A model generated the notes under the pieces. The model was not told the origin of the DNA. It searched no databases and saw nothing but the letters and a program-made list of their open reading frames with translations. From positions 29,502,316 to 29,566,315 of the forward strand of contig OY757934.1 of assembly GCA_963585895.1 (NCBI GenBank): DNA of 64,000 nucleotides. The letters are read 5' to 3'. The stretch is from Sepioteuthis lessoniana. Its lineage: Eukaryota; Mollusca; Cephalopoda; Myopsida; Loliginidae. Of this stretch, positions 32,524 to 43,163 are shown one piece after another; positions within the stretch are counted from its first letter, which is position 1, and each line of letters opens with the position of its first letter. The position numbers and the translations under genes were made by a program.

Positions 32524-32614
32524 ACATCAAAGCAATCAGTCCCTCCTTATTCTTGTAAAATCAATCATAGTTTTACATTTTACAAGAATAAAGAGGTACT
32601 GATTGCTTTGATGT
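32524..32614. repeat. Near-perfect hairpin, 38-bp arms, 15-nt loop
   Basis: The left arm 32524-32561 and right arm 32577-32614 are reverse complements with two mismatches (ACATCAAAGCAATCAGT... against ...ACTGATTGCTTTGATGT). Complementarity stops sharply at both outer ends. It could be a miniature inverted-repeat remnant, a small-RNA precursor or a replication-slip palindrome. No second copy was seen. Confidence 0.9.
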
Positions 32615-32619
32615 GGGTA

Positions 32620-33455
32620 GGAAGATGACCAGAACCGGATTTACACCTGATGAGGCACGAAAAAAAAAAAGCTAATTTTTAAATTTTATCTTAACGTTAA
32701 TGACCGAAAAAAAAAGGAATTAGTGTAAAAGAATTAAAACTAATTATGAAATAAAAATACATTTAAAAAAAAAAAATGAGGCCCTAAGAGTGTGTGACCC
32801 TAAGCTATCGTTTATAGTAAGTCTAGCAGTGAAGATCTTATTGGACTTCTTCGTAAGTGGAGAAGGTCAGTTTTGAAAATTTGCAATTGAGATGACGACA
32901 GATTTAACAGAAAAGACTGAAAGTTACCGATAGATTCAGAAGCGGTGAAAGAAAGTGTGATAATATTGGTTGTATAAAACTTATAAATTATATCATTCCT
33001 TATTCTTTGTTGTTTTATGAAAAACAAACAACAAAAGGGGACTTGTTCTGCAGTACCACAGCTTCGTTATTATTCACAATAATAAACATCTGGAAGGATG
33101 CAGAAAATTATCAGGAAAAAGGGGGGGGGGAAAAGGGGGATGAAAAGTCTTTTTGAAAATCTGAATGAATGAAAGTCGTGACAATATCATAGTCGTAGGA
33201 AGAGAAAAGAAAGATGGTGACACTGATGAAGATGATGACTAAGAAAATGATGATATGGGGGAAGGAAGTGAAATACTAGGGGCCCACTACAACAAGCACA
33301 AGCAGCAGAACACACTTGCCCTTCTTTCCAGAGTAGGAGACATCTTCTCTCGTTTCATTTTTCCGTCTCTTTCCTTTTGTTTTGAGTTCCCATCCCCCCG
33401 ACCTATCGATAAGGGAGAGAGAGGAAGAGAAAGAAAAGAAAAGAGGGGGGCACGT

Positions 33456-33498
<43 letters not shown>

Positions 33499-33867
33499 AA
33501 CGTCATGGGGAAACAGTTTTTATGGTTCGGGTCGCATTTCCGTCATAGGATTTGGAGTAAAACCATTTTTTCTCATTTCTTCCTTAAAACAAACAAATAG
33601 AACTAACATCTCGCTTAAAGCATAAAGAAGAAAAAGAGAAAACGCGTCTCTCTTTCTCTGTGGGGCGTGTAAGTAGTGGATGCGCACATGTTAAAAAAAA
33701 AAAAAAAAAAAAGGAAAAAAAAAAAAGATAAAGAAAGTAGTTAAAAAAATTGTTAATGCAAAAAGCAAGGGGGAAACTTGAAGGTTTCTTCCTTTTCAAT
33801 TAATATCTTTCTGAGCAGTCGAAATAATGATCTCTCCCCAATCATACAAGCAACCTAGAGTTTAAGG

Positions 33868-33870
<3 letters not shown>
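32620..33870. other. No gene seen
   Basis: Unassigned sequence with a G-run (33120-33140), purine blocks, a (CA)n tract at 33457-33494 and A-rich runs at 33691-33727. Open frames in 33250-33600 exist on both strands but owe most of their length to the repeats. Confidence 0.5.
33457..33494. repeat. (CA)n microsatellite
   Basis: About 19 CA units. Confidence 0.95.

Positions 33871-33942
<72 letters not shown>
33871..33942. repeat. (TA)n microsatellite
   Basis: 36 TA units. Confidence 0.97.
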
Positions 33943-33945
<3 letters not shown>

Positions 33946-33997
33946 GAAGTTTTGATCGAATAAGTAATAGTGCCAAGTGAGGAGGCAATCAATAAGA

Positions 33998-34055
33998 GAA
34001 GAGGAATGTGTAGAACATAACTTTTTAAAAAGTTGTGGTCTACACATTCCTCTTC
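33998..34055. repeat. Palindrome, 29-bp arms, no spacer
   Basis: GAAGAGGAATGTGTAGAACA... (33998-34026) meets its inverted copy (34027-34055) with three mismatches, centred on TTTTTAAAAA. As RNA it would form a tight hairpin; as DNA a cruciform-capable palindrome. Confidence 0.9.
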
Positions 34056-34459
34056 AATGTTATGTTTAAAAACTAACATATTAGGGGTTTTTACCGACTT
34101 CCTACCAAGTCAAAATTGAGATGAGAGAATGAATATTTGTTTTAAAAACAATCTCTTGCGTGGAAATAGAGAAATTAGATTGAAAAAAAAAGGGGCGGAG
34201 AGAATTTAACAAATTATTCACGTTTCACTGTAGAACATTCTTTCAAAAAAATAAAGCACAAAGCAGCAATTGCCTCGAGCGAGATTCGAACCCATCGTCA
34301 CGAATTCATTCATTCACCCTTGAAACATTCAGTCCAAGTCTTAGCCTTTTTTTTTAAGGATTAAATAATTTTTTCTTGAACTTTCTCCTTTTTTTTATTT
34401 AAACAAAATAGCAATATAGTCGCATATCTCAAATAAAGTAATCAATTTGGGCATTTCAC

Positions 34460-34680
34460 GTTTCAAGCTAGATTGGCAGACTATAAAGAAGTTCAATTCT
34501 TACTGGGCGCCTCATACTTCTGGCCTTGTGGCACAACCAAATAAATTTTAGGAAATAACCAAAAGGAATCAATTTCCAGTTAATAGTTAGCAAGCTGGAT
34601 TAGTAGACCATAGTTGGTGAGTTTGATTCTCACTGTGTGCTCCATACAAACAAGGTAAATAGCTGAAGGAATCAATCTCG
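34460..34680 (+). mobile_element. Two SINE-D fragments in tandem
   Basis: The first has AAGCTAGATTGGCAGACTAT, AAGTTCAATTCTTACTGGGC and CCTCATACTTCTGGCCTTGT. The second, about 120 bp later, has TAGTTAGCAAGCTGGATTAG and GAGTTTGATTCTCACTGTGT. Head-to-tail arrangement. Confidence 0.75.
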
Positions 34681-35754
34681 AACAAAACTACGAAGACAAC
34701 TAATCATAGAAAAAAATATAAATTTCGTTGTTAGTGAACATTTTAATATTATTTGTTTGCATCAAATTATCACTTGCTGGGAAGATAGAAAAATACCTTA
34801 TTTCTTTTCATTCTCTATTGAAGATTAAAAATAAAATAAGAAAAATAATTTATTTTTTTCTCGTTTTAGGACTATGATTATTGTTTTTAGAAAACACTAC
34901 AAATTTAAAAATTTATTTTAAGTTTAGTTTACCTCCAGCCCGTCATTTATTTTAGACTGCACTTGAACTAAACCAGTTGTGTCATTTTAAGAATAAATAA
35001 ATAAATAAAAGAATAAATTAAATCCCTCGAAAGCTAAGTAAAGAAGAATTTAGCTAAGAAAAAAAGGGCCAAGATTAAATATCTTTCTCTATCTCTCACA
35101 CACAAAAATCGATGTCAAACGACTGCATTATCCCGTCCCTCGAATAAGTTAAGCTTAAAAAAAAAACAATGGTTGCAGGGAGATGAATTCGTACTCCCCC
35201 CCCAAAAAAAAATGTTAATTCATTTCAGTCGACCTCTTCTTCATAGAATAAAATAAGAATTATAGAAAAAAGTAAAAACAAATTAATTTAGCAATAGTAA
35301 GCAAAAGAAAACGAATAAATCTATCTTTTCTGTGTATTTTTTTCTCGAGGGAGGAATGGAATGGAACCTTGAACCTTAAATTCATCACTCTTTCTCTATG
35401 TGGTTCGACATTTATTTAAATTTTAAATCATTATCGTTATTATTTTATACTATTTTATTTTGTTTTGTTTATTATTATTTTCACCGTGTAGCAAAATAGC
35501 TAGCGTTCCTGCAAATGAGTCCCTCAGACTTTCAAAATTAGTTCCACAAACTCCCAAAGTTGTTGTAATAATGATTTCGAGTTCGATCTCTATAGAAGGA
35601 TAAGCTTGATGAATTTAATTGTTTCTTGGACATATTTTGGATGACTTTCATATCTAATGGAGGAGAATTCGTCAATCTAAGTCCTGCCGAAAAGGAAAAA
35701 AAAGATGACCATATTTCAAAATTTGAGAATTCATAAAAAAAAAAATCAACCTAA
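34681..35754. other. No gene seen
   Basis: AT-rich, no recognised repeat. Confidence 0.5.
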
Positions 35755-35885
35755 TAGCTTATTTGCTAAGCTTAGCCCATGTGTAGCACAAAACTGAATT
35801 ATGGTGTACTCAGTAAGAATCGAATTCACTTGCTGACACTGCTTGCTAACCTGTACACTTTTTAAGGTGTCCATATCCAATATTA
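35755..35885 (-). mobile_element. SINE-D
   Basis: Minus strand: GGACACCTTAAAAAGTGTAC, AGGTTAGCAAGCAGTGTCAG, AAGTGAATTCGATTCTTACT, GAGTACACCATAATTCAG and TTTTGTGCTACACATGGGCT. Confidence 0.7.
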
Positions 35886-36004
35886 TTATTTTGATTAAGA
35901 TTTGAAAAAAAAAAAAAAAAAAATGTATTGCAACAGACACATTTTGTTCACACAAAAAATTAGATGCCAATCACATCGGCTCTAAATGAAAAATCAGCCG
36001 CAAA

Positions 36005-36115
36005 TGTGCCAAAATAGTCTGCGAGCCAGACTAGCTTATCGTCACTACTGAATTCGATTCTCACTGGGTGCCCGATACTTTTGGCATTGTTTCACAACTA
36101 AGCTGAGTTCAGTTA
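36005..36115 (+). mobile_element. SINE-D
   Basis: GTCTGCGAGCCAGACTAGCT, GAATTCGATTCTCACTGGGT, GCCCGATACTTTTGGCATTG and TTCACAACTAAGCTGAG. An exact GAATTCGATTCTC B box. Confidence 0.75.
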
Positions 36116-36476
36116 TAAAAAATGGTTTAGAAAAAAAAAATTGTTCAGTTCATTCGGTATGCGAATAATAAACAAATTGAAAAAGGTGAATTATTTAATT
36201 CACATCACCTTCCAGTAACGAGAACATTGTCATGTTTTAAACACTTTTAATTTCAATCAATGAAAACTATTTTTAAAAAGTTGTTATCTATGTAAATTTT
36301 TTTTTCTTTTTTGTTTCAATGGATACCAGTAGTGAATTTAAATCCATTACTCGTATCCGTAACGTTTGGGGTTTTATAATTTTACAGAGCAAAAGATAAA
36401 TTCATTAATTTTTATTCAAAGTTCTTCGTATGTGCTGCACTAGTAAGTAAATTTACCAAATTGATTGATATTTTTT

Positions 36477-36865
36477 TTAGCTTGTACATTGGGTACGACA
36501 CTAAACTAAATCCAGTGTCGAGGTTCCAATTTTGGATTTCTAGCGACTAGTGGAGTATCTCTTTATTGCCATTACTCCAAGGTCTACTCTGATCCTGTTA
36601 GGGTCACATTTAATCTGTTTAAAAAATAATCAGTATTAGATAGGAATACCTAAAACCATATTAGCCTGGTAGGCTGGGACAGTAGAATACATTGATGACA
36701 TCTCTGTAGAAGGCTAACACTCTTACCATGAGTATCTGGGATATGACTTTAAACAATCTGATGGTGAGGCTTCAAGAATGCCAGAGTTTTGGGGAATGAG
36801 GAGTATTCTTTCATTGCCATCGCTCTCAGATCCACTCTAGTCTGGAAGGGTTCTATCTATGGGTC
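36477..36865 (-). repeat. Two E-array modules, inverted (M4a, M4b)
   Basis: A partial copy (36477-36615: CACTAAACTAAATCCAGTGT, CTCTTTATTGCCATTACTCC, GTCTACTCTGATCCTGTTAG) precedes a complete one (36658-36865: TAGAATACATTGATGACATC, ATGACTTTAAACAATCTGAT, CATTGCCATCGCTCTCAGAT, CACTCTAGTCTGGAAGGG). The array follows at 36870, giving the same module-array polarity as elsewhere, inverted. Confidence 0.82.
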
Positions 36866-37139
36866 AAACAGAACTGTTTGACATTTATCTGAGTGTAAAC
36901 AAATGACTTGTGTTAAATTGAATAGTTTGAAATAGAACTGTTGGACCATTTAACTATGTAAACAAATGACTGATGTTTCATTGAATTGTTAGTCATACTT
37001 AACAACACATGGAACCATTTAACTGTGGTCAAATAACTGAGTAATGCAGAATAGAATAATTAGTGTTAAATAGCAATACTTGTAACCACTTAACTGTGTG
37101 CAAACAAAGGATTAATAGTAACTAAAATTATTAGTATTA
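36866..37139 (-). repeat. Diverged E-array minisatellite
   Basis: Units of about 65-80 bp built on ACCATTTAACTGTGTGCAAA, AATGACTGATGTTAAATTGA and TTAGTGTTAAATAGCAATAC. They are older and less regular than the satellite that follows. Confidence 0.75.
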
Positions 37140-38400
37140 GATAGCAATAATTGAAACCATTTAACTGTGTAGAAACCAATAGCAATGTTAGCGGGCAAAC
37201 AAATTAGTTCTAACTTATTTAAACATGAAATTACTAGCAAATTAATCTCTTACATATCATGTATATCTATTTAAATGTATGCAGACAAATGACTGATATT
37301 AAATTGTGACTGTTATATAGCAATGCTCAAAGCTATTTAACTGTGTGAAAAGAGTAGCAATACCAGTGTGCAAACAAATTAGTTCTCACTCATTTAAAAA
37401 TGAAATTACCTACAAACTATTCTATAAAAAAATCATATGTATATCCATTTAAATGTATGCAAACAAATGACTGATATTAAATTGTGACTGTTATATTGCA
37501 ATACTCAAAGCTATTTAACTGTGTGAAAAGAGTAGCAATACCAGTGTGCAAACAAATTAGTTCTCACTCATTTAAAAATGAAATTACCTACAAACTATTC
37601 TATAAAAAAATCATATGTATATCCATTTAAATGTATGCAAACAAATGACTGATATTAAATTGTGACTGTTATATAGCAATACTCAAAGCTATTTAACTGT
37701 GTGAAAAGAGTAGCAATACCAGTGTGCAAACAAATTAGTTCTCACTCATTTAAAAATGAAATTACCTACAAACTATTCTATAAAAAAATCATATGTATAT
37801 CCATTTAAATGTATGCAAACAAATGACTGATATTAAATTGTGACTGTTATATTGCAATACTCAAAGCTATTTAACTGTGTGAAAAGAGTAGCAATACCAG
37901 TGTGCAAACAAATTAGTTCTCACTCATTTAAAAATGAAATTACCTACAAACTATTCTATAAAAAAATCATATGTATATCCATTTAAATGTATGCAAACAA
38001 ATGACTGATATTAAATTGTGACTGTTATATAGCAATACTCAAAGCTATTTAACTGTGTGAAAAGAGTAGCAATACCAGTGTGCAAACAAATTAGTTCTCA
38101 CTCATTTAAAAATGAAATTACCTACAAACTATTCTATAAAAAAATCATGTATATCCATTTAAATGTATGCAAACAAATGACTGATATTAAATTGTGACTG
38201 TTATATAGCAATACTCAAAGCTATTTAACTGTGTGAAAAGAGTAGCAATACCAGTGTGCAAACAAATTAGTTCTCACTCATTTAAAAATGAAATTACCTA
38301 CAAACTATTCTATAAAAAAATCATATGTATATCCATTTAAATGTATGCAAACAAATGACTGATATTAAATTGTGACTGTTATATAGCAATACATTTAACT
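37140..38400. repeat. Seven-copy satellite, 178-bp unit
   Basis: ATATCCATTTAAATGTATGC recurs at 37441, 37619, 37797, 37975, 38151 and 38329, with an older form at 37263. Steps are 178 bp, except one of 176 where AT is missing before 38151. Units 2-7 are nearly identical. Units 2 and 4 read TATATTGCAAT while 3 and 5 read TATATAGCAAT, suggesting a 356-bp dimer was duplicated. Each unit contains words of the surrounding minisatellite (TTTAACTGTGTGAAAAGAGT), so it grew out of the E-array. Confidence 0.95.
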
Positions 38401-38785
38401 GTGTACAAAAGAATGATTAAATTGTGATTGTTATATAGCAAAACATTTAACTGTGTACAAAAGAATGATCTCAGGCTCGTTTTAAAATGTATCTACAAAA
38501 GGAATTTACAAAACATATATATTTAATATATGTAAAAACAGGATTTGTCATTAAATAATCAACAATGGTTAATATGCCAAAAAACCTAACCCAACCAAAC
38601 CGATTGAAACCATATAACTATGCAAATTATTTGTATTAGATAGGAATAATTGATACCCTTTAACTGTGTGCAAACAAATGTTTATTATTTTAACTATATG
38701 AGTTATTAAATAAGAATAAACCATTTTATTGGGCATGAATTATTAATATTATATAAGAATAATTGAAACCATATAAAGTAAGTAA
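38401..38785 (-). repeat. E-array minisatellite and inverted end motif
   Basis: Short units (ACATTTAACTGTGTACAAAA twice) lead to the end motif GGATTTGTCATTAAATAATC, AACAATGGTTAATATGCC, closing with AACCTAACCCAACCAAACC (38538-38600). More array follows to about 38780. Confidence 0.75.
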
Positions 38786-38998
38786 GGTTGCCAACCTTAG
38801 TCGAGGGTGACCCAAAGGCTCCCTTTTCAATAGCTATGACACCGAGGTGTGGGGGAGGGCACTACTCCATTCCCTGGCTTGCTCCACTTTACCCTTGATC
38901 CTTACCTTATAATGCGGAGTGCTAAGCAAGGTGGCATCAAGTACCATTTTTTTTTGGTATGACTCGACCTGGGATTGAACCTCGGTCTCCTGGTTGTC
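38786..38998 (-). mobile_element. SINE-B
   Basis: GTTGCCAACCTTAGTCGAGG, AGGCTCCCTTTTCAATAGC, ACACCGAGGTGTGGGGGAGG, TTACCTTATAATGCGGAGTG and GGGATTGAACCTCGGTCTCC. It stops before the A box. Confidence 0.88.
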
Positions 38999-39599
38999 TT
39001 CAAACTAATAATTATCATCATTATTACAAACAGATAAAAAAATCATTGCAATTAAATGTTATCTATATTAAAACTATCATTATAATCAAACATTTGCAAA
39101 TTAATCAAATTTTAGTATTAAAAAACACATAAGTGGTTGATATGTTGTTAAATAAACCAAACCAAACTAATTGTAATCAATATAAAATCAATTTATATTA
39201 TTTCTTGCAGCGATATAAACAAACAAAAAACAAAAAACAATGATTTAATACTTACATTCATCATTCAGATAAAGTGTAAGTTTTAGTCATTTCCTTCATT
39301 TTTTGACTAAATAGTTGCATTAAAAAAATCACTTCAACTTGTAACACTTTTCTAAATTTCTTTTGTCTTTCCCTCCTCAATCACAAAGAAAGTGTTATGG
39401 CGGATTTGTCAATATAGAATTTGTGGGATTTAAATGTAATTTCAGGACAGTGGATATAAATATACATAACTGTAGAATTAATGGAAAAATTTTCGCTGTT
39501 GGACTCTTCAGTATCGATACAGATTTTTTGGTAAATAATATTTGAGTTTTTCAGTAGATTTATTTTTTAAATTCATTATCAGCAGAGATAAAGAGTATC
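38999..39599. other. No gene seen
   Basis: AT-rich. A degraded end-motif-like trace (GATATGTTGTTAAATAAACC, 39138-39160) suggests another old E-array or SINE-C edge. Confidence 0.5.
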
Positions 39600-39700
39600 T
39601 GGGGTGATGAAATATGGTTAGACGACCATTTTACAAGCCGGTTCAATCCTCACTGGGTGTCCTAAATATCTGAACTTGTGCCAAACTTAGTTACTGACAA
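39600..39700 (+). mobile_element. SINE-D fragment
   Basis: GGTTAGACGACCATTTTACA, GCCGGTTCAATCCTCACTGG, GTCCTAAATATCTGAACTTG and TGCCAAACTTAG. Confidence 0.65.
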
Positions 39701-39706
39701 CTATCA

Positions 39707-39955
39707 GGCAGTTGGCTTTTGTTGTAGAATATGCTGACTGTAGATCTGCAGAGGTGTAAGACTCGCTCACCCCACCTCCAACAAGTATCCTGAATATAAC
39801 ACTAAACTTAATTTGATGGTGAAGCTTGTCCTAGAACTTTGAGAAACTTGGAGTACCCCTTCATTGACATTACTCTCTAGACCACTCTGAAGCGGAGTGG
39901 TAGTACTTGTTAGGGTCCCATCTGGGGGGGGGGGGGTTTCAAACAGAACAATTCA
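39707..39955 (-). repeat. E-array module, inverted (M5)
   Basis: GTAGAATATGCTGACTGTAG, TATCCTGAATATAACACTAA, TGATGGTGAAGCTTGTCC, CATTGACATTACTCTCTAGA and TGAAGCGGAGTGGTAGTAC, then a G-run. Followed by inverted minisatellite to about 40090. Confidence 0.82.
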
Positions 39956-40108
39956 ATCATTCACCACACTTAAAACATTTAACTGTGTGCAATCAAATGA
40001 TTCTTGTTAACTTGAATAATTAGTATTACATGGGAAAATATTGAACCATTTAATTGTGTGCAAATGAATAAATAATGTTGAATTAGTGTTAGACTTGTTT
40101 GGTTTGGT

Positions 40109-41045
40109 TTGTTGGGTTTTATGGTATATCAACCTTTGTAGGTTATTTAATGCCAAATCCGTTTTTATGTAAATGATCAGTTCTACTTAAAACAATTCAG
40201 TTTAGCATGAGTACACAGTTTAATAGTCAAAAAAATTTCTATTTCAAACTATTCAAGCAGTTATATATAACAATTCAGTTTAGTGTAAGAACAGTTTCAA
40301 TGTCAAAAATAGTTCAATTGAAATCAATTCAGTTTAGCAAAAGCACGCAGTTTAAATGTAAGTACATTTTAATTGTAAAAAACATTTCTATTTCGAGCTA
40401 TTCAGTTTAGTCAAGCAATTCTACTTCAGCTAATTCAGTTTAGTAAAAGTACAGATTTTGTTTACACACAGTTACATGTCAGAACAGTTCTATGTTAAAC
40501 AATTCAGTTTAGTGTAAATACAGTTTCAATGTCAAAAAACAGTTCTATTTGAAATAATTCAGTTTAGCACAAGCACACAGTTCAAATGTAAGCATGGTTC
40601 AATTGTCAAAAAACATTTCTATTTCAAGATATTCAGTTTAGTATAAGTATGCCGTTAGTTCTATTTAGCACATAGATAGGGCCCTATCAGGTGCTACCAC
40701 GCTGGGCCAGAGTGGACCTGGGAGCAATGGCAATGAAGGGGTACTCCACATTCCCCAAGGCTCCAGCATTACTGGGACCTCACCATCAGACTGTTTAGTG
40801 TCATATCCAGGACACTCATTGCGGGGGGGGGGGGTCTTACCCCTCTGCAGAGGTGCAGTCAGTGTATTCTACAGCCCCAGCTGACTGGGCAAAGCAATAC
40901 TTAAAATCATTTAACTGTGTGCAAGGAAATGAGCTCTGGCTCATTTAAAAATAATGTCACCAACAAACAATTTGTTTACAAGTCATATACGTTTAATATA
41001 TATGTATGAACAGGATTTGGCATTAAATAACCTACAAGGATTGAT
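40109..41045 (+). repeat. Composite E-array element bounded by inverted end motifs
   Basis: The left end motif (40109-40165: TTTTATGGTATATCAACCTT, GTAGGTTATTTAATGCCAAA) is mirrored at the right (41010-41045: GGATTTGGCATTAAATAACC, TACAAGGATTGATACGCC). Inside are minisatellite (40180-40650), module M6 (40655-40895) and a second array (40895-41005). This is the most complete unit in the window. It has no open frame longer than about 70 codons. Inverted ends about 35 bp long plus a tandem-repeat core recall non-autonomous rolling-circle-type elements of molluscs; that assignment is only a hypothesis. Confidence 0.8.
40655..40895 (+). repeat. E-array module, copy M6
   Basis: Complete: GATAGGGCCCTATCAGGTGC, GGGCCAGAGTGGACCTGGGA, GCATTACTGGGACCTCACC, CAGACTGTTTAGTGTCATAT, CACTCATTGCGGGGGGGGGG, CCCTCTGCAGAGGTGCAGTC and CCCCAGCTGACTGGGC. 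Nearly identical to M2. Confidence 0.9.
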
Positions 41046-41100
41046 ACGCCAACTAACCTACTTGAAACCATTTAACAGTATGCAAATAAATAACAATACT

Positions 41101-41332
41101 ACTACCTGTGGTGTAATGGTTAGTGTCAGTGGAAAATGACAAGGCGAACCAAGTTCAAATCCTGGACAAGTGTGTTTGCATTTCACATAGCACTAATATC
41201 CTTGAGAAAGGTATGAATCCAATTATTCTCCCTTCAGCTATGCGTAAATAGTAGGGTAGACTGTTAAAACTATGCTAAAAAATTAACTTTGTGTCACAAA
41301 CTGCTCGAGCAGAGGGGTTGGGTAAATACAGA
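41101..41332 (+). mobile_element. SINE-A with internal deletion
   Basis: CTACCTGTGGTGTAATGGTT and AAGTTCAAATCCTGGACAAG form the head. The body reaches CTATGCGTAAATAGTAGGGT, then lacks about 60 bp before ATTAACTTTGTGTCACAAAC and AGAGGGGTTGGGTAAATAC. Confidence 0.88.
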
Positions 41333-41339
41333 AATAGCA

Positions 41340-41480
41340 ATACTTGAAACCATTTAACTGTTTGCAAACAAATGAGCTCTGACTCCTTTAGAAACAATGT
41401 AACCTAAAAATGATTTGGTTACAAATAATATATATGTATAAACAGGATTTGGCATTAAATAACCCACAAGGGTTGATTTG
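41340..41480 (-). repeat. E-array edge with end motif
   Basis: ACCATTTAACTGTTTGCAAA unit, then GGATTTGGCATTAAATAACC and CACAAGGGTTGATTTGTC, running into a (CT)n tract. It looks like a second copy of the right edge of the 40109 element. Confidence 0.75.
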
Positions 41481-41836
41481 TCATAAAACACGCTCTCTCT
41501 CTCTCTCTCTCTCAACTATTGGCAACAGAAAAGGAGTCTAGTTTAAAAGCACAGTAAAGGTAACCTGAAACCAAACTTTTTGAGAAAAGTTTTGGTAAAT
41601 GGTCTAGGCAGGGGAAAAAAGTATCACTAAGTTTATGAGAGCTGTATGTGAGTGTGTTAATGAGTGGTCAGTTATTTGTTTGAGTTAAAATTGATTTCAT
41701 GTGATAGTATTTGTACCTATTGCCCTCACTCTCAGAGCTGTATATTCAAGTCTTTTTATGTGACCATCAACTCAGTAGCTCCCAGTTTGTCTCACCCTCC
41801 AAACACACACACAAGAAACTTTGCTTGGTGGCTTCA

Positions 41837-41839
<3 letters not shown>

Positions 41840-41909
<70 letters not shown>
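41840..41909. repeat. (GA)n(GT)n compound microsatellite
   Basis: About 20 GA then 15 GT units. Confidence 0.95.
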
Positions 41910-41910
<1 letters not shown>

Positions 41911-42311
41911 AAAATGACTATTTTAGTAGAGATCATTTTAAATAACCTTTAGGACAAATATAATTCTTTAATTTCTGACTGTACTTAATTGACTAAGTAT
42001 ATATTTATCACCAAGAGGCATAGTTCAATAATTGCAGTAAGTACTAGTAATTGTATATTGTTTGCTGTAGTGAAGAAGGATTAATTTTTTGTAAATTGAA
42101 AATAAATATAAATTTATAACTAATTAAAAAACCCAGTTAATTTCAGTTTGAAATTAATACTGAAATTTTAGTTTTTGATCTTTTCCCACAAAACTTGTAT
42201 TATTGCCAACTTGGAAAAATAAATAAATAAATAAATAAACAAATAAAATGTGCTGTTTAGAATTAGTTTCAAGAATTTATGAATTGAAATTTAAATAAAG
42301 AAACACCCCTG
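41910..42311. other. No gene seen
   Basis: AT-rich, with (AAAT)n at about 42218-42246. Confidence 0.5.
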
Positions 42312-42625
42312 GTTTTAAACATCAAACTATCGTGGGGGGGAAGCACTGTTTTTCTCATTGTATTGCTTTGTTTTGACCAATTAAAATTGAGCAATTCCAT
42401 TTTAGAACCTGATATCCAAATTCTTTCTGGCAAAAATAGCAATCCTAAAAAAATGTCATTAGAAGGTTTTTTTTTATTTCTTTTTAAGCAGTATATATTA
42501 ATTGAATTTGGATTTAGCTATTAAGTAAAAGTTTAAAGTTTAAATTTTGTTGCAAACTTATCAAAAATTTATTGAGTGCAGCTTTACCAGTAGACAATAA
42601 ATTTCAATTTAGCCTTTTAATATGA
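42312..42625 (+). repeat. Unassigned dispersed repeat R1, copy 2
   Basis: Colinear partner of 8278-8590; see shared anchors there. Here they read GGTTTTAAACATCAAACTAT, CTGATATCCAAATTCTTTCT, ATTTATTGAGTGCAGCTTTA and CAATTTAGCCTTTTAATATG. Confidence 0.6.
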
Positions 42626-42788
42626 AATGGTTTCCCACATTTGATTTTGATTATATATTTTGTCTTGTAACAGTTGGAGGGATACAATGAAGAATTATCT
42701 CCCTTAGAGAATTTACATGTCCATCAGAGGCCGCTTAGAGTGTCACATCGCAATCACAGAAACCCATTCTTGATCTCTTTTTGTTTCT

Positions 42789-43005
42789 TTGTGCTGATGG
42801 TGGGGCTTAGAATATGCTGACTGTATCCCTGGTGGAGTGTTTGGACTTCCTGCCAAGAAAAAAGGGATGTCTTGGGTCTGACACTAAACTGCGTCTGATG
42901 GTAAGGCTCCAGTTCTTAAGATCTTAGGGAATATGGAATACCTCTTCATGGCCATTACTTCCACACCCACTCTGACCCGGGTTGGTTGTGCCTGTTAGAT
43001 GGTTT
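42789..43005 (-). repeat. E-array module, inverted (M7)
   Basis: TTAGAATATGCTGACTGTAT, TCTGACACTAAACTGCGTCT, GATGGTAAGGCTCCAG, CATGGCCATTACTTCCACAC and CCACTCTGACCCGGGTTGG. It meets an end motif of opposite polarity at 43006, so two elements abut. Confidence 0.82.
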
Positions 43006-43163
43006 GGTTTGGTTTGGTTTAATGGCACATCAACTATTGTAGGTTATTTGATGCTAAATCCTTTTTTTTATACATATATATTAAGTATATGATTTTTAAA
43101 CACATTTTATAGATAGCGTTTTTAAATGAGTCTGAGCTAATTTTTTTGCACACAGTTAAATGG

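Noticed and set aside
37140-38400. CRISPR-like array
   Set aside because: The whole 178-bp unit repeats with no variable spacers, and the genome is eukaryotic.
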